From: Hyaloperonospora brassicae
Taxonomy: Eukaryota > Oomycota > Peronosporomycetes > Peronosporales > Peronosporaceae
Reading direction: 5' to 3'
Length of the DNA stretch: 64,000 bases
Assembly: GCA_947650285.1 (NCBI GenBank)
Contig: CANTFL010001467.1
Span: 124,001 to 188,000 of the forward strand
Made by a program: the position numbers and the translations under genes
The notes under the pieces: model-generated
Seen by the model: only the letters and a program-made list of their open reading frames with translations
Told to the model about the DNA's origin: nothing
The model's database searches: none
In this document: positions 1 through 14,295 of the stretch, piece after piece
Layout: each line of letters begins with the position of its first letter
Position numbering within the stretch: position 1 is the first letter of the stretch

Positions 1-1690
1 TCTAATCTCTTTTACAAGACAACTGCATTATCTCTATGCGCTCAAAAGAGTATTCACAACGGCGGCAGGTCCAAACACGTGAGGTACCGCAACATACTTA
101 ACTCAGCTTTTATGGATCACTCATAGGTGTTGAATGCAAAATTTGACACAAGGGTGTATACATAATGGTATCCACGCACGCTGAAATTACAGCTGATAGA
201 TAAAAACACATATAATATTCAAAGTAGATATGTCATCAGTCTGTTCATAAAGAATATGGCATGGTTGCGCGAATGGCTAGCACAGCATCTGGTTTAAAAT
301 TACAATAACACGCCTTTTTCTAGCCTGGCCGGCTGTGATTGCACCCTCATGTTGATGGTATAAGCATTTTCGTCCTTGACGTATGGATCCAATGAGACCG
401 AAAAAAGGTAAGTAAACAATTTAATGCATGTGAATTACGTACTGCAAACTAGCGCGAATGTGGCGCTGTGAATATGCTTGCACGGCAATAGTCTTAACTA
501 CATCTCGCAAATATACCGCAGCGAAAAGCTTGATCTCTTCGCGTATAAAACAATTGCAGATCAATGCGTGATGAATGGTCTGTCTGATGAGGGTAATTTT
601 TGACTTGTCAACGAACCTCACAGGAGAAAACAAGTAATTTACGAATACGAACTACTAATCTGACACCGCCAGAACACTGCGAGTGCTCTGTAACGTGCAC
701 AGAATTCTTATATTACTACGATATTTTTCTGGATAGAAGCGGCAAGATTTATGTCTATCGATACAGTTTCAAGTCGGTGGTATTTTTGACGATGTCCGTT
801 TGTATGCGTCGCATTTTAATTTTTCATATTGCGGTGAAACGGAAACTTACGACCATAATCAGTGGCTCAATTTTTGTGACGGCCACAACACTTCATCAGA
901 ATTGCACGTCTAGCAGCGTGATGGATTGCTATGGCACAAGCATGTGCATGACAACTTGTAAGCATTGAAACGTTTTCCCCATATCCGTAGAATAATGTCC
1001 CCTCTTATTGCCCTCACTTGTCTTCATATACCATGTTTAGTCGTTCCGTAAACATCTTATTAAAACGTTTATTGCGGGGAAGCCATGAAGCTGCGCTATA
1101 TCATCTCATGAAAATTTATCGATACCGAAGAGGTGGCCTCCAACTATACAAAAACAAGTCAAATAATTGAATAAGGATGAAAGGCGTATAAAAAAGAGGC
1201 CCTGCCCAAGAAAAATAGAAGCCATGCTATGATTGAGTAGTAGGCACCGTAATTCCACTGGAAAAACCGAAGGTCGACTCAAGAAGTCGCGCAGGCATTA
1301 TATATATTAGGTGAGCAGAAAATCAAGATTTATGTTTGGATGTACATGAATGATTCCACGGTGTGTATTTTCGGCATGATTTACCATCGGTGCATTGTTT
1401 ACCTTCTAATCATCCGAGGCTTCTTATCTTTCCGTTTTTTGGTGCATTGTTTTACCTTGTGATGATTCGACGCTTTATTTATCTCCTTCGAATCGTGCAA
1501 ATATTAATTCTTTGATAATGCGACGCTTACTTATTTCTCCTGTTATGCATTTTTATACTTCTGTCGTAGAGCGATCACGAGATTTTACCATTATGGTGGA
1601 ACCTGGGAGCTCACATATCGCAGGCGTCGGTTCAGTCCGAATTCAATTCTGATTGGAGGAATGCTGTCTGAGATGAGTGGTTTGTACGGC
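1..1690. other. Unassigned AT-rich sequence
   Basis: I see no gene, RNA or element that I can support here. The only open frames are short (up to about 120 codons), lack recognisable motifs and show no consistent coding character. It resembles the decayed transposon background found elsewhere in the window. Confidence 0.5.
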
Positions 1691-1745
1691 CTCGATCTGA
1701 TCCCTCAATCTCGATCTCGATCTGATTCTCCGATCTCGATCTATA
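1691..1745. repeat. Low-complexity GATCTC-type simple repeat
   Basis: The hexamer-like word CGATCT/GATCTC recurs several times within about 55 bp (for example ATCTCGATCTCGATCT). It is a degenerate microsatellite with no gene nearby. Confidence 0.6.
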
Positions 1746-1839
1746 GTATAGGTCACGACAACTTTTTTTATTGAAAAACCCGCTTGGTGTAAACCACCTG
1801 GGGTACAAGGGGGCGGTATCCTTGAGAAATAGACGCGTG

Positions 1840-2430
1840 GCTTCGAACTTAGTGATACAGATAGGCCAAGCGATGGGTTAGTTTTGGATTTAACTGGTTA
1901 ATATTAAACACATTTCATTTTGATTCTAAGTACACGTGTCGACTTCTCTTCCGCGTTGAAATATAAGCCACCCGACGTCAAAGAAAGTCGCATACTTAAC
2001 TTAAGTGATATACATGGATTAATTGGCCAGGGATCAACGACTCTCTACAAACCCTCAACTGCGATCGGACGCATCTAACACGTAAATGCAAGGGGTACAA
2101 GACGGCTAACGTGGTCAGAAGGCTTGTAAATAAAGAATCGACTTCGGGCAAGGCGATCTCGGAGAGATCAAGGTGGCTCATATCACCTCACAAGTACACC
2201 CGTTATCGTGTAAAGGTTTCCACGCGACAGCATTAATCCCATCCACGGTCAAGCTTGGCATCGACTCGGGTTTACCTGGAAGAGTGCAAATTGACCCACC
2301 AACGGGTACACACGGTGAGCGGGGCAGTCAAAACGAAATCGGAGTACCCCCTCCGTTAGTCGGTCGTCCGGGCGCTAGTGGATAGTTGGTATCGACTCCT
2401 TATAAGATCGATTACCACTCCACCACAGTC
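1840..2430 (-). repeat. SINE-like dispersed repeat, copy 1
   Basis: This segment is homologous to 24318-24925 (same strand) and, inverted, to 36590-37125. Read on the minus strand, all three copies begin with a perfect match to the Pol III A-box consensus TRGYNNANNGG (here TGGTGGAGTGG, at 2415-2425). A B-box-like GTCGATACC follows 17 bp later, at 2389-2397. This suggests a tRNA-derived head on a roughly 600-bp body. Bases 2122-2355 are identical to 24619-24852, whereas the flanking homologous parts have diverged strongly. A 70-codon open frame at 2173-2385 is shared with copy 2, but I do not think it is a gene. The A-to-B spacing is shorter than in a real tRNA, so SINE is an inference; a fragment of an LTR is the alternative. 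Confidence 0.55.
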
Positions 2431-4336
2431 TCGTGATCATTTATGCAAATTTTCGCGTTGATAGGACCGCGATACTCACGTACAGTTCAGCAAAAAGAAT
2501 GAGGAAGGTTTGTGGGTGCTTATACCGAACTGCTTGACATGAGCCATATCGTTGCATTCACCTTCACTGCCGTGTTATACCGATAAATAAGCTATTCGCG
2601 TTCGCACAGTATTGCGCGGCCGAACTCTTCCACCTTTGCTCCACCTCTAGGGTCTTCGACCTATCTTTTCTCGCAAGAGAAATTGTGGTTGGTGGGATAA
2701 GCACTGCGATGGAGTAGGCGTCAGGATTCGTCGAGACAATTCGAAGCGGCGATACTCGGTAGAATCAAGGTAGAAACACTAAATTCATTCGGGTGGGGGT
2801 GCACACTGCAGCAATAGATAGTATGTGCGAATAGCTTGAAATACAGATCCGAAGTCATTTCATCGCGAGGCTCACGGCTCGCAGAATAATCGGTAATACG
2901 CTAAGATGATTCATACTCACAGAGATAATTTGAGGCTCAGTGCATGAGGGAATGGACCTGAAGCAAACAATAAAGAAAAGCCTCTGTTGACAATCGTGGT
3001 AACCTTCAATAATACATCATACGCGACTATTCATACATGATGCAAAGGATCGGAGCCAACGCCAATATATTTCACACTAGCGGACCATATCACGTACTTG
3101 CTCGCAGATTACAACATGGTGTGTCGATCGTTGCCTGATATACAAGATCTATCAGGACAAACAAGCGCATTGATCCAGTCGAGTATTAATCGATTCGCAT
3201 ACAATGGCAGCACGAAGTATTCGTTGTATTGTGGCAAGTAACAAAAAGCAGTGTTTATAATGAGCTGTTTGTGACGTGCTGCAATCGTATAAAATGGAAC
3301 TGGACGATACTGGTATGAAAAATCATCGGGAAAGGATCCCCAGGTGAATTCTAATAGAATGAAACTTAAAGGAGATAGGGGAAAACACAAGTCAGTTCGG
3401 CCAATTTCCAAGAATAGTGGTTGTTACAGTATATGCTAACGTCCATCATGAGTGTGATAGAACATTTAGGTAATTATCGTAGTTCAAAGAACATCGATGA
3501 GCCTATGTCGAAATAGTCAATACGATTGCTCAAATAAATATTAACGCTGCATCATCCAGTCTCTCTTCTTCATGTTCTCGTCAAAGTCTCAGCACAGTTG
3601 TCACTTGATCGCTCTATAACTACAATAGCGTGTTGCAGGAGTCGATGAATATAAGGTTGTCTGATTTTAATAAAAAAATTAATATTTGAACCATGCCCCT
3701 TGATCGACTAGGATGGAAGCAAGTGCAACAATAGCGTTGCGAGCAATATAAATCGGTTTATAAAAGAGCGGATAACTTGATCAAGCACCATAATATAAAG
3801 GAAGGAGAAAATTGCGCTAAATAAGTTAAATTAAAAAAGAACTAGCGTTAAGCAAGAAAACATATGTGATTATCCTACAAAATAGACCGGAGAAGAAATG
3901 GTGTTGTTGTTTGTATCCAACAGGTGTCGTAGTACATTGACAATGAGAACGCTTCTTGAGGATTGTACGACGTCGAATCTGTCGTCAAGTCTCTATCGAT
4001 CATTTTGATTTATCCACAAGATCATGCGGCACGCAATATCTTTCTCGCTGTTTACACAACATCTGTAGCACGAGTACCATCAAATTTGTTATAAAAATAA
4101 ACGACTACGTCAAACATAAACGTGTCAGTACCCTTAAAAACGTACGAAGTACGATTGTACGTGTGCCAAGATACTGGCAATTAATCGCTATGATTCAATG
4201 CATCTCTTGTATTGGAGATCATTTTCATTTTTACTTTTCCTACGGAAGATGGCGAACTTTATCATTATAGTCCTGCAATCGATTGCATGTTTTTTGTCGT
4301 TATTGTGCTAAAATATGAGATTTTGCAACGACAGCT
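2431..4336. other. Unassigned sequence
   Basis: Nothing recognised. The open frames here, such as a 100-codon minus-strand frame at 3109-3411, have no identifiable domain and no conserved neighbours. Confidence 0.45.
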
Positions 4337-4860
4337 ATGGAAAGCGACGACGAGCAGCACCCAATTAGTATCGACTTACCTGACACGTGGTACGCGGGTG
4401 AGAGTGATACAAATCGAGCTACTTATAAATTTTGCAAAAAGTACAACCATCCGGGTGCGTTGTAGCGAGCGATACCGGTGTTACAAGAGGGTCTGCACTG
4501 AACGTGACTGTTTATTGATCGTGCATCTTGCATTCCCACACATGAACAGCCCGCCAAAATATTGGCTCTGCCATCTTGCCAAGCATCTGATACTATCAAG
4601 GAGTATCGACAACTTACAATCGCTAAACAAAATGCGTCGGGCTTTGCTGTTAGAGTTGGCCGTGATGCTGACCACGATGACCCTTAGTCGAAACTCAACC
4701 GTGATTGTTTGTACGAAGGTGAAAGACGAAGGAGTCTTCTCTACCTATATTATCAGTGTAAACCTTTCAACAGGTTAAAGTTAGAACGATTAGCTGAAAA
4801 GATTGAGATACAGAGCTTCATGATCCCAGCATACGTTGTGAAAATTGAAGAAGTAACTTG
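4337..4860 (+). pseudogene. Possible MULE N-terminal (FAR1-like) relic
   Basis: One reading frame beginning at ATG 4337 (MESDDEQHPISIDLP...) stays protein-like to about 4860 despite at least four stop codons. Its second half (about 4600-4830) reads EYRQLTIAKQNASGFAVRVG, then a Cys-containing stretch, then YYQCKPFNRLKLER. This resembles the layout of FAR1/WRKY-GCM1-type DNA-binding domains at the N terminus of Mutator-like transposases (an xxGFAVRVGR strand, then spaced Cys residues). No DDE domain was found downstream. The resemblance is by eye and the call is weak; it could be some other decayed zinc-finger gene. Confidence 0.3.
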
Positions 4861-5542
4861 ACAAATTGAAGTTTAATATCCTGGATAATGAATTGTAGCG
4901 CTTAAGCATCATTTTCGATAATCTCGTCGAGCATGAAGGCTTATACAAAGCGCGAGATATCTACGGATCGAACTTTTGTGAAGATGTCAGTCAGTATAGT
5001 GCTGCTTGTTTCATTCTAATTAAAGGAAATCAACAAAATTAGAATTATCGGAGTTGGTTTGTATTGATAAAGAATGGCTATACCTGAAATATAGCTCTGG
5101 CGCCCTTACAAGGTAAAATTTAGCTACCCCATCATGTGTGATACTAGACAGTGTAAGAGACTGGTAAAAGAAGAAGATAATACAACACATTCATCTGGGT
5201 TTTCTCCTGAAGGCATCAATTTGAAGATACGAAGTACAAGTCTCAAATACTACAAATTGGCGTTAATGTTAACATTTCAGAAAAAAGTTTGAACTGAAGA
5301 AAGCACCAGAAAAATAAGATATTTATGGACTGCGTATACTCTACATCATAGTGAGTTCAGGAAGTGGGAAGCGAAAATGGTACGTAGCGTATTTGCAATG
5401 CCCAAGGCAAAAAAAACGTTGGCATCAAATAACGTACAAACGGTAAGCATCGTATTATAAAAGAATTCTAAAACTTTTGATTGTCGCTTGCTTGATTAAT
5501 ATTGAGCGTTACATTGCCCGTAAGTGAGCTGTACCAGTAAAA

Positions 5543-6075
5543 ATGGCAAAATGGGGAGCATTGACTACGTTTGAGTCTCGCAATGAGGAACAATTCATGG
5601 GCTCTGATCAACGGGGTGAAATTGACAAAGGCTCCTTTGTAGGCTTCATCGTCGCGATGCCAACAGAAGGGGAAAATTTAACGGTTAAAATTTCATCTCG
5701 ATCTTGCGACAATGTTATAGGATCCTCGATCAATTACTACAAATGGAATGAATTCGCTTCATTTCATGCACTCCTGGTACTAATGCATATTTCCAAACCA
5801 AATTTGATTGTTCGAAAAATAGAACGATACATAGTATCATAGACATCTACCGATGCTTGCCCATTCAAAGTTAAAAAAAACGTTGATGTCAATCGTGGAT
5901 TACGACCTCCTACAAATAGTTGTGTATCAAAATTCGCCCATCTTGAATTATCTAGGACGTCAAAAGGAGAAGCAAAATTTCTCGCAACAAGCTACAGAGG
6001 TATCAATACCCGTCAAAATAGAAGGTGCAAAATGCTCACGTAATTTGGTCATATTCGTAGGACTTGTCTGCTAAA
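5543..6075 (+). pseudogene. Possible Copia gag relic with a broken zinc knuckle
   Basis: An open frame of 99 codons starts at 5543, followed by a 73-codon frame at 5853. At 6026-6067 one frame reads C-K-M-L-T-stop-F-G-H-I-R-R-T-C. This has the CX2CX4HX4C spacing of a retroelement gag zinc knuckle, with the second Cys replaced by Leu and one stop codon. Gag knuckles of Copia elements often carry a GHIxRxC tail like this one. No convincing protease or integrase follows, so this is a tentative fragment. Confidence 0.3.
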
Positions 6076-6079
6076 GGGT

Positions 6080-9000
6080 ATATTATTGTTTGTTTCAGTG
6101 TTGCTACTCTACAGATGCATGTATAGCAGAAGTTTATTATCGATCATTATATTTGTTTGCTACAAATGGATGAATGTAATCTGATCTCATTTGCGTACAT
6201 GATATATAAGGTGAGATTTATATTGTTCCATGAAATATCGCGTTGGAAAGTGAAAATTTAAAGGATATGAATTAAAATTATGCATTGATTCATTCTTCAC
6301 CATAACACATTCGTAGTGGTCAGTACAGAAATTGCCAGATTATTCTGCTGTATAAGTTTACTGGCTAAATTATTGGTCATATGGCACATGCATAGTTATT
6401 GATACGATTCCCTTTATGGACAGGGGACGAATGAACACGAAATAGAAAGCGAAGAGTAAGTAATACCGATAAAGAAAGGCATGATTGTACAGGATACTTG
6501 TAATTGAGCATATTGTCACCGTAAAACGTACATATACATTACGTTCATCCTCTTCTTTTCCGTACGTCCGTATTTGAATTGATGATCCCAACAATTCACA
6601 GTAGCAGCATTCTTGTTCGTAGATCGAAATGCAATATCAGAATATTCGCTTTGTGTATATAAATTAGAACTATTGAGTCGCGGTTAGTCATCCTCGTGTC
6701 ATAATTGTAGATTAAGTTGTTTGCGTATCGTAGATAATTGCTGTGGACGCTTGTTGTTTCTAACTTTTTGGGGCCATGACAGACTGTAAGTGCTTAAAGA
6801 TTAATTTTGCTGCCCGTTTCCTAATGTTTGCGAAACACGAAACCACTTAAAATTTAGTATCATGCAGATGCAACACTAAGTGTATTGTCGACTCTGCAGC
6901 TGAATGTGACAATTACAGACGTTGCTTAAATCGTTAGTAACAAGAAAAGAAGAAAAATGCAGGTAAATGCATCCAAAATATTATTCATATGCTGTCGAGG
7001 GCAAGCGTGCATCAATATTCATGATATTATATTTGTGGAATCCATCTGCATGCCAGAACTCTCTTGAGGCCGTTGATAAAGTTGACAAGGTCTTTGTTTG
7101 AAATGATGGCAGTCTTGTTGATCTAAATGTAAGCAAACTGTCAATACGAAAGCAATCATTGTTTATGACTTTTACATTAAAACGCGCTCCAGACGCATTT
7201 CGGGCTTCCGCCGGGGGTTTCGTCGGTGGCTTTAATATTTTTAAAGGAAGATTATGCTCTATCGTGCGCTCAACAATGAAGAACGGATCATAAATTCGTG
7301 TAACCACAAATACCACCCAATATACCTACCAAACCTGGAAATTGGGGCGTCGACTAGGAAGGGATTGTCCGCCATGACAACTCCACTTTTAGCTCAAGCA
7401 TCTCCGCAGACATATGCAATTCGTAAAACGATAGATTTCATTGTTCTATATTCATATATGTGATCTTAAAAATTGTATATATGTCACTTTCGGCTGGCTC
7501 GATGGTGTCTCTATCATTAATAAAATATTAGTGCGTACGCGCCATCCAAATACGACACTGTCTCACCTTATCATTTTATCATGTATTACCCTTTAAATTA
7601 TTCATTATAGACGCATAATGGAATCGTTAAAGTTAGATTAAAGGGTTATACTCAACGTATCCGACCTATCGAATCACATGAGCATTGTAAGACTACGTTT
7701 GACACGTCTTTGCGCCGTGAGGTTTTCGCGATTACACCTGTGACTATTTAAATTGAAAAGTTTCAAAAAATTAAAAGAATGAAAGATTAACGATATACAA
7801 ACGATGATTTGTGTGCTTTCAGGTATTATTGATCAGATCGCATGGTATACACCGCGAGTGCACTTTTAGTTCTGGTCATTGAACTTATTATATATTCTCA
7901 ATATTATTCGCGCTTTTATCATTTGTACGATCAACATGACTTTTTACTTTATGTTTTTGGCCCTTTTTTAAGTGTTGAAATGAGATTTAATGTTTGTACC
8001 CCATACGTAAACGCGTCAAAGCCTTGTGATTTTTACCTTGTATATAGACGCAGAGCATCGAAAGTGAAGCAGTTGTAAAAACATCAAATTTTGATATACC
8101 GGTCATTCGAATATAGATGATCCCGATCAAGACCTGTCGTTAACATGATTTTTCTGTTGTGACGGTCGGCGTACCGCAGTTTCATGTCGAAATGAAGCGG
8201 CGCGAGCGGAATTGGCGGGTACTCGCGTTTCTGAAACATTAGCCTCATATTTAGCAAGATGTATCTACTTTTAATGACACACTGGACACCTCGCGCACGC
8301 TCAGAGTTTTTTAATGAGCTCATCGATTATGCTTCGACTTGATACTCCGTATAAAAGCTTGTCATTTTTCAGTAAAAATGCCTTTTTCTTCTGTAATCCT
8401 TTTGATATCTCATCAGATCGAAGACACATACCCTTACAACAAGGAAAAGAATCTGAAAGGTACAAATTTCCCAATCAGGGCGCTTGAAATACTCTACGGA
8501 TACCACACCTTTATCCTCATATATCTGAATTATTTCACAAATATTAAAACGAATCTAATTAATCAAGATTTGATTGCAGCGAGTCTGCTTAATATAATCT
8601 TGTACGGACATCTAACGACGAGTAAAAAGAACTTAGCACAACATGGTGCAGCCGAAGCTTCAGTAAAGGGCAACTTCCAGACTCCTAAGGTGGTGCCTTT
8701 ATTTCTCTTGGCATCGGCAAGCATACTAATAACCGGGTAGGGTAATTTGTTACGATGGTACATAGTCCACTTAGTTACCATTCAATGCTATACTAAATTA
8801 ATGGTAGCGATCGGTAATGTATGTTCGCACCTGTCCTGGAAATTTGTGCATCCTTCAGTCTGATCATTTTGCCAATACACTCCTCACTGTTATCGTCGTC
8901 GAAGGCAGCCTTGTCTTGTGTTAGATATCCAAATACAAGATATAAAAAATTGCCTAGGCGGAAACATCTGTCAAGTTATCAAACGAGATATTGGTAAGGT

Positions 9001-12000
9001 TACTGCCAGCCGCCGTCGATTCTTCTATGATTTGAGCAAATACATTGGGGGTCTTACGAGAGTGGCACGCAATGTGTATGTTAGAGTCGTAAAGCAGCCT
9101 ATAATTTCGACAAATGAAATTTAATTTTGTCTCGCCAGAAAATCGGTAAAAACAAGGTTTAAGCACTTTCTTTACCTGTATTTTCTCTCATTTTTAGTTT
9201 TCTAACCATTAATGTGAATTTTTTTCGATATATACATGTTTTGGTAATTTAATGATTTATATTTGATTCGTCAATTTTCAATATCAATCAATAATACTAA
9301 TAATATACATGATATTATCCTTCAAATTTTATAAGGACCTTTAATGATTGTTTATGTATTTCAATAACTCACGTAGCAATGATTTTTTCACTTTGCTAAA
9401 TTATTTTCTTAAGAATCTGCTTCGACACTAATCGGCTTCAATTTAACATTTGCTCCACATATTTCGCCACTTAGACATTAATACACAGCATTCTTTTTAA
9501 CAAACATATGTTATTGACGCAATTGGCGGGGACGCTTAAGAATTTGGTCCTGCTCTGATCTCCACGTACGTGAATGTCGTATCACCATATACTCATTACA
9601 AAGCTTAAATATAGCTTGTTTTGAAGGCATGACACAATCATTTTAGCCTACTAAATCCATGAGATGGATACACTAGACACTATTATCGGAATTGAACGCT
9701 AATAGATATTCGTGAATCTTCATTCTGATTAGCAGACAAGACAGAAATTAACCTTGCCAAGTCGCAACGGCATTCCTAGTCTACTCTCTTCGACAATATA
9801 ATCAAATATGCATGGTTGTTGCTCGCCTCTATCATCCTTATACAGATGCGCCACAGAAATGCGAATGCTACTCCGCGATGTGCGATTGGCACGTACACAC
9901 GTCATAGCAAGAAGGACATACCGCCTTGATCGTGGAACGCATTAAGTGGTATACATAACAACAGGTTTTGATACCTAAGAAGATAATTTTTAAAACTGTA
10001 CCACTGGAGGTTTATTCGTGTCTATTATCGAAATATATAAGGTGAGGCATCTACATTTTAAGATTTATGACCTTACGTTTACTTAACTGGACAAGGTGCA
10101 TAACCCAATTATTTGACAAAGGGTACTTAGCATTTAATGCAAAATATATCTATCGCAGTCACACGACGGTGATGCAATTAGTTGTGCACATAGTCTCATG
10201 AGTATCAATATTTAGTTGATCTAAACGATTTGTTTGGGTGGATAATACATTAGCCCTGTGTATTACCGTACCTACATGAATTTAGGTCTACTGTTTATTT
10301 GCCATTAGGCAAATTGACTACGCGTGGACAGCAGTGCTCAGTGTAGTAGACATCAGAATGTACTGTTTTAATTAGAAATTCTATCATAGAAAGTGCTATG
10401 ATGTTCAATGATATGCGTCATATTGCCGTTTGGTCAGCAATATAGTCCTGACCCCCATTGAACCTGTAAGATACACCCGCCGATTGAAGGCGTGACTGAT
10501 CTTTAGAGTGATAGTATTTCGTCCGGCGTGAACAAATTATACCAGCTTACCACCGAATTAGATTAATCGATTTTTTATTTAAAACAGGACTAAACAATTT
10601 TGATCTTGTTTTGGATCAGATTCGTAAATAATTTATTATGCGAGCATAAATAGAATGACTAAAATTAAAGGAGCTACGTTACCTTCGCGACAGTACAATT
10701 TTTTGAACAGAAACTGATTACCAACGTCACAAGCTATTTATTTCATCTCAAATTACTTGTCTATAATTTGTTAGATTGTTAACGGCATTGAAGCTTGAGT
10801 CGTATCCTTTACAGTTTCAAATAAAGGAGATTTAACTTTAAATATCACAAGCTAGTAAAGATAAGCACAATTTTGAGCCTGTAGTTTCTATGGATTATGA
10901 GATGCGTGAGGTGCGCTGTAATTAGTACAATCAGTATTATATAGATCTGATTGGATATTGCTAATTTAAAAAAATTAATTCGGCTAAAGTTTTGGTACTT
11001 AAAAGGCGGCTCTTACGAAGCTAATTAAACCTTTTGGACCAATATTATCAGAATTGCTTCTACCAGGCAGCCCATGCAAGAATGCTGCATGATTCGATGC
11101 ATTCACGATATCTGAGTCGACTATTAGAGTTAATCGACATTATGAACTGGTATACTATGTCATTTCTGCAGGTGACAACTATAAGAGGCATCGTTCCTTG
11201 TGAGAGGTTAGTCCTTTAGCTAAAAGGGATTCCAATTCTTTATCAATCGGTTAAAGCGGTCTTAATGCCTATACATGTGATATTCGAGGAAAATCGGACA
11301 CGTGGCCTACGATGATATACCAATCGCATATAAAAGTCGAACTAGCAATGCAAAAGCACAATGCAAAGCTATGGAGAGGTCAACAACGTGCGATAATTCT
11401 TTGGACGCTTCATCCAGTAGTAATTAAATGTTCGCTTTACGCGTTCTCGCATACTATAGTTAAAGGCATTGCATTGAGCACGCGTTTGGAGTATTAATGT
11501 TGAAAAGGACTACTTCCAAAAGTTGAAAAGATAATTACAGTTATGCATTTTGGTATTTCTTTCTATATGGTGGCGCACGTGACAATATTGATGGAAATAT
11601 TTCTCACCGGCGTTCCCGCAACCAAATTATGTCGCGTTTACCCTTTACATTAGAATAGGGTTCAAACAATGATGTGTTTATTGCGTTTTACATATATTCG
11701 GCATCACTAGGGTGGGATGAGCACGATATAGCTTTTCAATAGCACACAGCCACATAGGAGCTAATGTTTGTACCTCATCCTTGACAAAGGTGCATACAAG
11801 GTATGGGTTAAAGCTGATGATCGGTAACATTGCATCCGCCTGGTATATTTGTTCAGAGGTCTTATAATATTTAATTAGGTGTACGCAGCTTAGGGAAATC
11901 CAAGCTCATACAATCATTACCTACAACACACATTAGTGTCCGATACAACTTCGGGAATCCTAATCTCTCATTTAAAGAAATTTTACTGATAAGAATGTAT

Positions 12001-14290
12001 ATATATATCGCCATTTACAATGTGTATTCAAGCAGGGCTTAGTGTGAAAGAGTAGTTCTTACGCAGTTATGTGTGATCCGATCCATCACGGAAGAGCAGA
12101 AAATTAGTTTCGAAAAAGTGCTTTTCCACGGATGTTAGGCTTTCTTCTACGCACAGAGTAAACGTCGGCAATGCGAGTAGCTATGTTTTAGGCGGAATAT
12201 ACTTAAAATTTTAATTTATTTGTATTTGGGATCGGAGAACATAATTAACAGTAAAACTCACCCAACTGTGATCATTCTAACATTGTGTTATTCTATTCAC
12301 CTGGTTTGCCTCCATATTTTGGGCAAGTCAAAAGTGATAAGTTAAATATTGTACATTAATTATTGTGGCCAGCCACGACCACTAAAATCAACTCAATCTA
12401 GGACTACAACTGCACAGATTACATACCCTTCTTGCCGATTCACACAGGCTGTTATCGAAGGTCTATTTACCACATGTCCACGTAGCCAATATAAGGCGAT
12501 ATGCCAAATCCATCCACCTACTTCTCCTAAGTGACATAAGGGTTCAATTCACGTTGTAACAGATTTTAAAGTTGGTGGAAGACCTGATGAAGAAAAGCGG
12601 TGATCGATATTTGAAGAAAGCAGAATCAAATAAAATGGTGCGTCGATCTGCACCAATTGATCGTACGACGATGGCTGTATTGCCGAGATACGGAGTTGGA
12701 ATCATTCTGACTCACGATCGTTTTGGTGATGAGGTAATCATTCGCGTCGATACAAACCATGAAGGAATACTAATGGGTACGATCTATCCAGTGGCAGATA
12801 TGTTTACTTTAGACTGTGCAAATTCATCTGATAAGTGGAGAAATTTATGGCTTACTAAATTAAGAAATGCAGTATATGCGCACATCGTGATCATCGGGAT
12901 GCTTGATTGAAACAGATAGCAGCAATTAGTGTCGGCTGAATGTATGTAACGCGTCAAAAGAGCGGTACTCAGCTTGTAATGTTTGAGTATGTATGGATCC
13001 TACTTTATCGATAAATTTTATTTGATGAGCGGATTGGTTGACGTCCAATTTAAGCTAAGGGTTTTCTGGAAGTTATTTGAGCATCGTGATACCCAAATGA
13101 TATTGTAGGTCATCTTAATTAGCCTATACCAGGTTTGGGTACAACCGGAAATCAACACAATTTTACTTCATGTCTTAAATTTACGGCTTACCCAATATAT
13201 GTGTACTGTATATTATCGTTCGAACAAAGAAAGTATAACGAACTTATTACAGGTGACCCAGAGACGCGGTATATTGCAAGACGAATTTGAGGATAATTTT
13301 TCTGCACGACTTGTTATCAGCTTGTAGAGTGTTTTGCAATACATAGTAGCCACATGATTATGTCCGATATCACTATATATTGTCTATACCCTTCTGTTTA
13401 GTGACATGCGCCTATCGATATAGGCAATATCTCCCCAGATTCCGTAAAACTGAAGTCATGGCACACAATTGCAATACGAATATGATCATTGGAATACCCC
13501 GCTATAAATAGTTCGATAACATACAAGATTACACCGAGATGAAACTGTAGACACGTACAGGTAGTGCCGCATCATTGCTTTCATGATTACGATATGTCGC
13601 AAGGCCGATAATAGGTTTCTAGACAGAGTGATACTTAATAGGTCACAATGAAGTCAGAAAGACGTACATGCGTCAAAAAGGTCGAGCAACAAGACCGATC
13701 GATATAGAATAGCAATATCGCATACCTATCCCGAGCATTGAAAATGATGAGACCTTTGAGTCGCCAGAATCTCGTGCTAAACGGATACAAGATAAGACCA
13801 AGTGGTATCGAGCATTAGTCTTATTAGAATAATGATCTTACAGCGATATTGCTCTTTCAGATCGTTGTATGAAGAAGTCAACGCAGCGATTACATAGGTG
13901 AAGCGCCAAAAAGAATAGGGTCGACTTCTCTAAATTCTGTTACGAACTGCATAAGATAGACCAATCGACGGATATGTAAATCGATAGCAAAGCGCGACTG
14001 AACACACGCGTCCGAGACCCCTTAGTAAAGTAACGCTTGACAAGATTGCCTTCATTTGCATATACTTTTTTGCAACGAAGAACCTCCATATAAGTTATCA
14101 TGACCGTATCATTCGAGGCCGCGTAAAGTTCAGCGTGATTCTGCTGGTAATATAGCATGGTAAAATGTAATACAGTATGTATTTTCTGATACAGAGAATA
14201 ACACGGACACAGACTAAAGCACAACCCTAAGATCAGCAAATTGAGCGAGGGACACAAACAATGGGATTTTGTGCGGCAAAGCTTCTTTGG
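6080..14290. other. Unassigned 8-kb AT-rich stretch
   Basis: No gene or element could be supported. The longest open frames are 8339-8740 (plus, 133 codons, MILRIKACHF...) and 12572-12910 (plus, 112 codons, MVEDLMKKSG...). The latter has a fairly ordinary amino-acid composition and may be a relic of a real coding region, but I recognise no family. The rest is likely to be heavily mutated transposon sequence. Confidence 0.4.
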
Positions 14291-14295
14291 GGTAT

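Noticed and set aside
2173..2385. 70-codon frame identical in part to 24670-24882
   Set aside because: It lies inside the SINE-like repeat; its preservation follows from the nucleotide identity and it has no domain or start context of its own.
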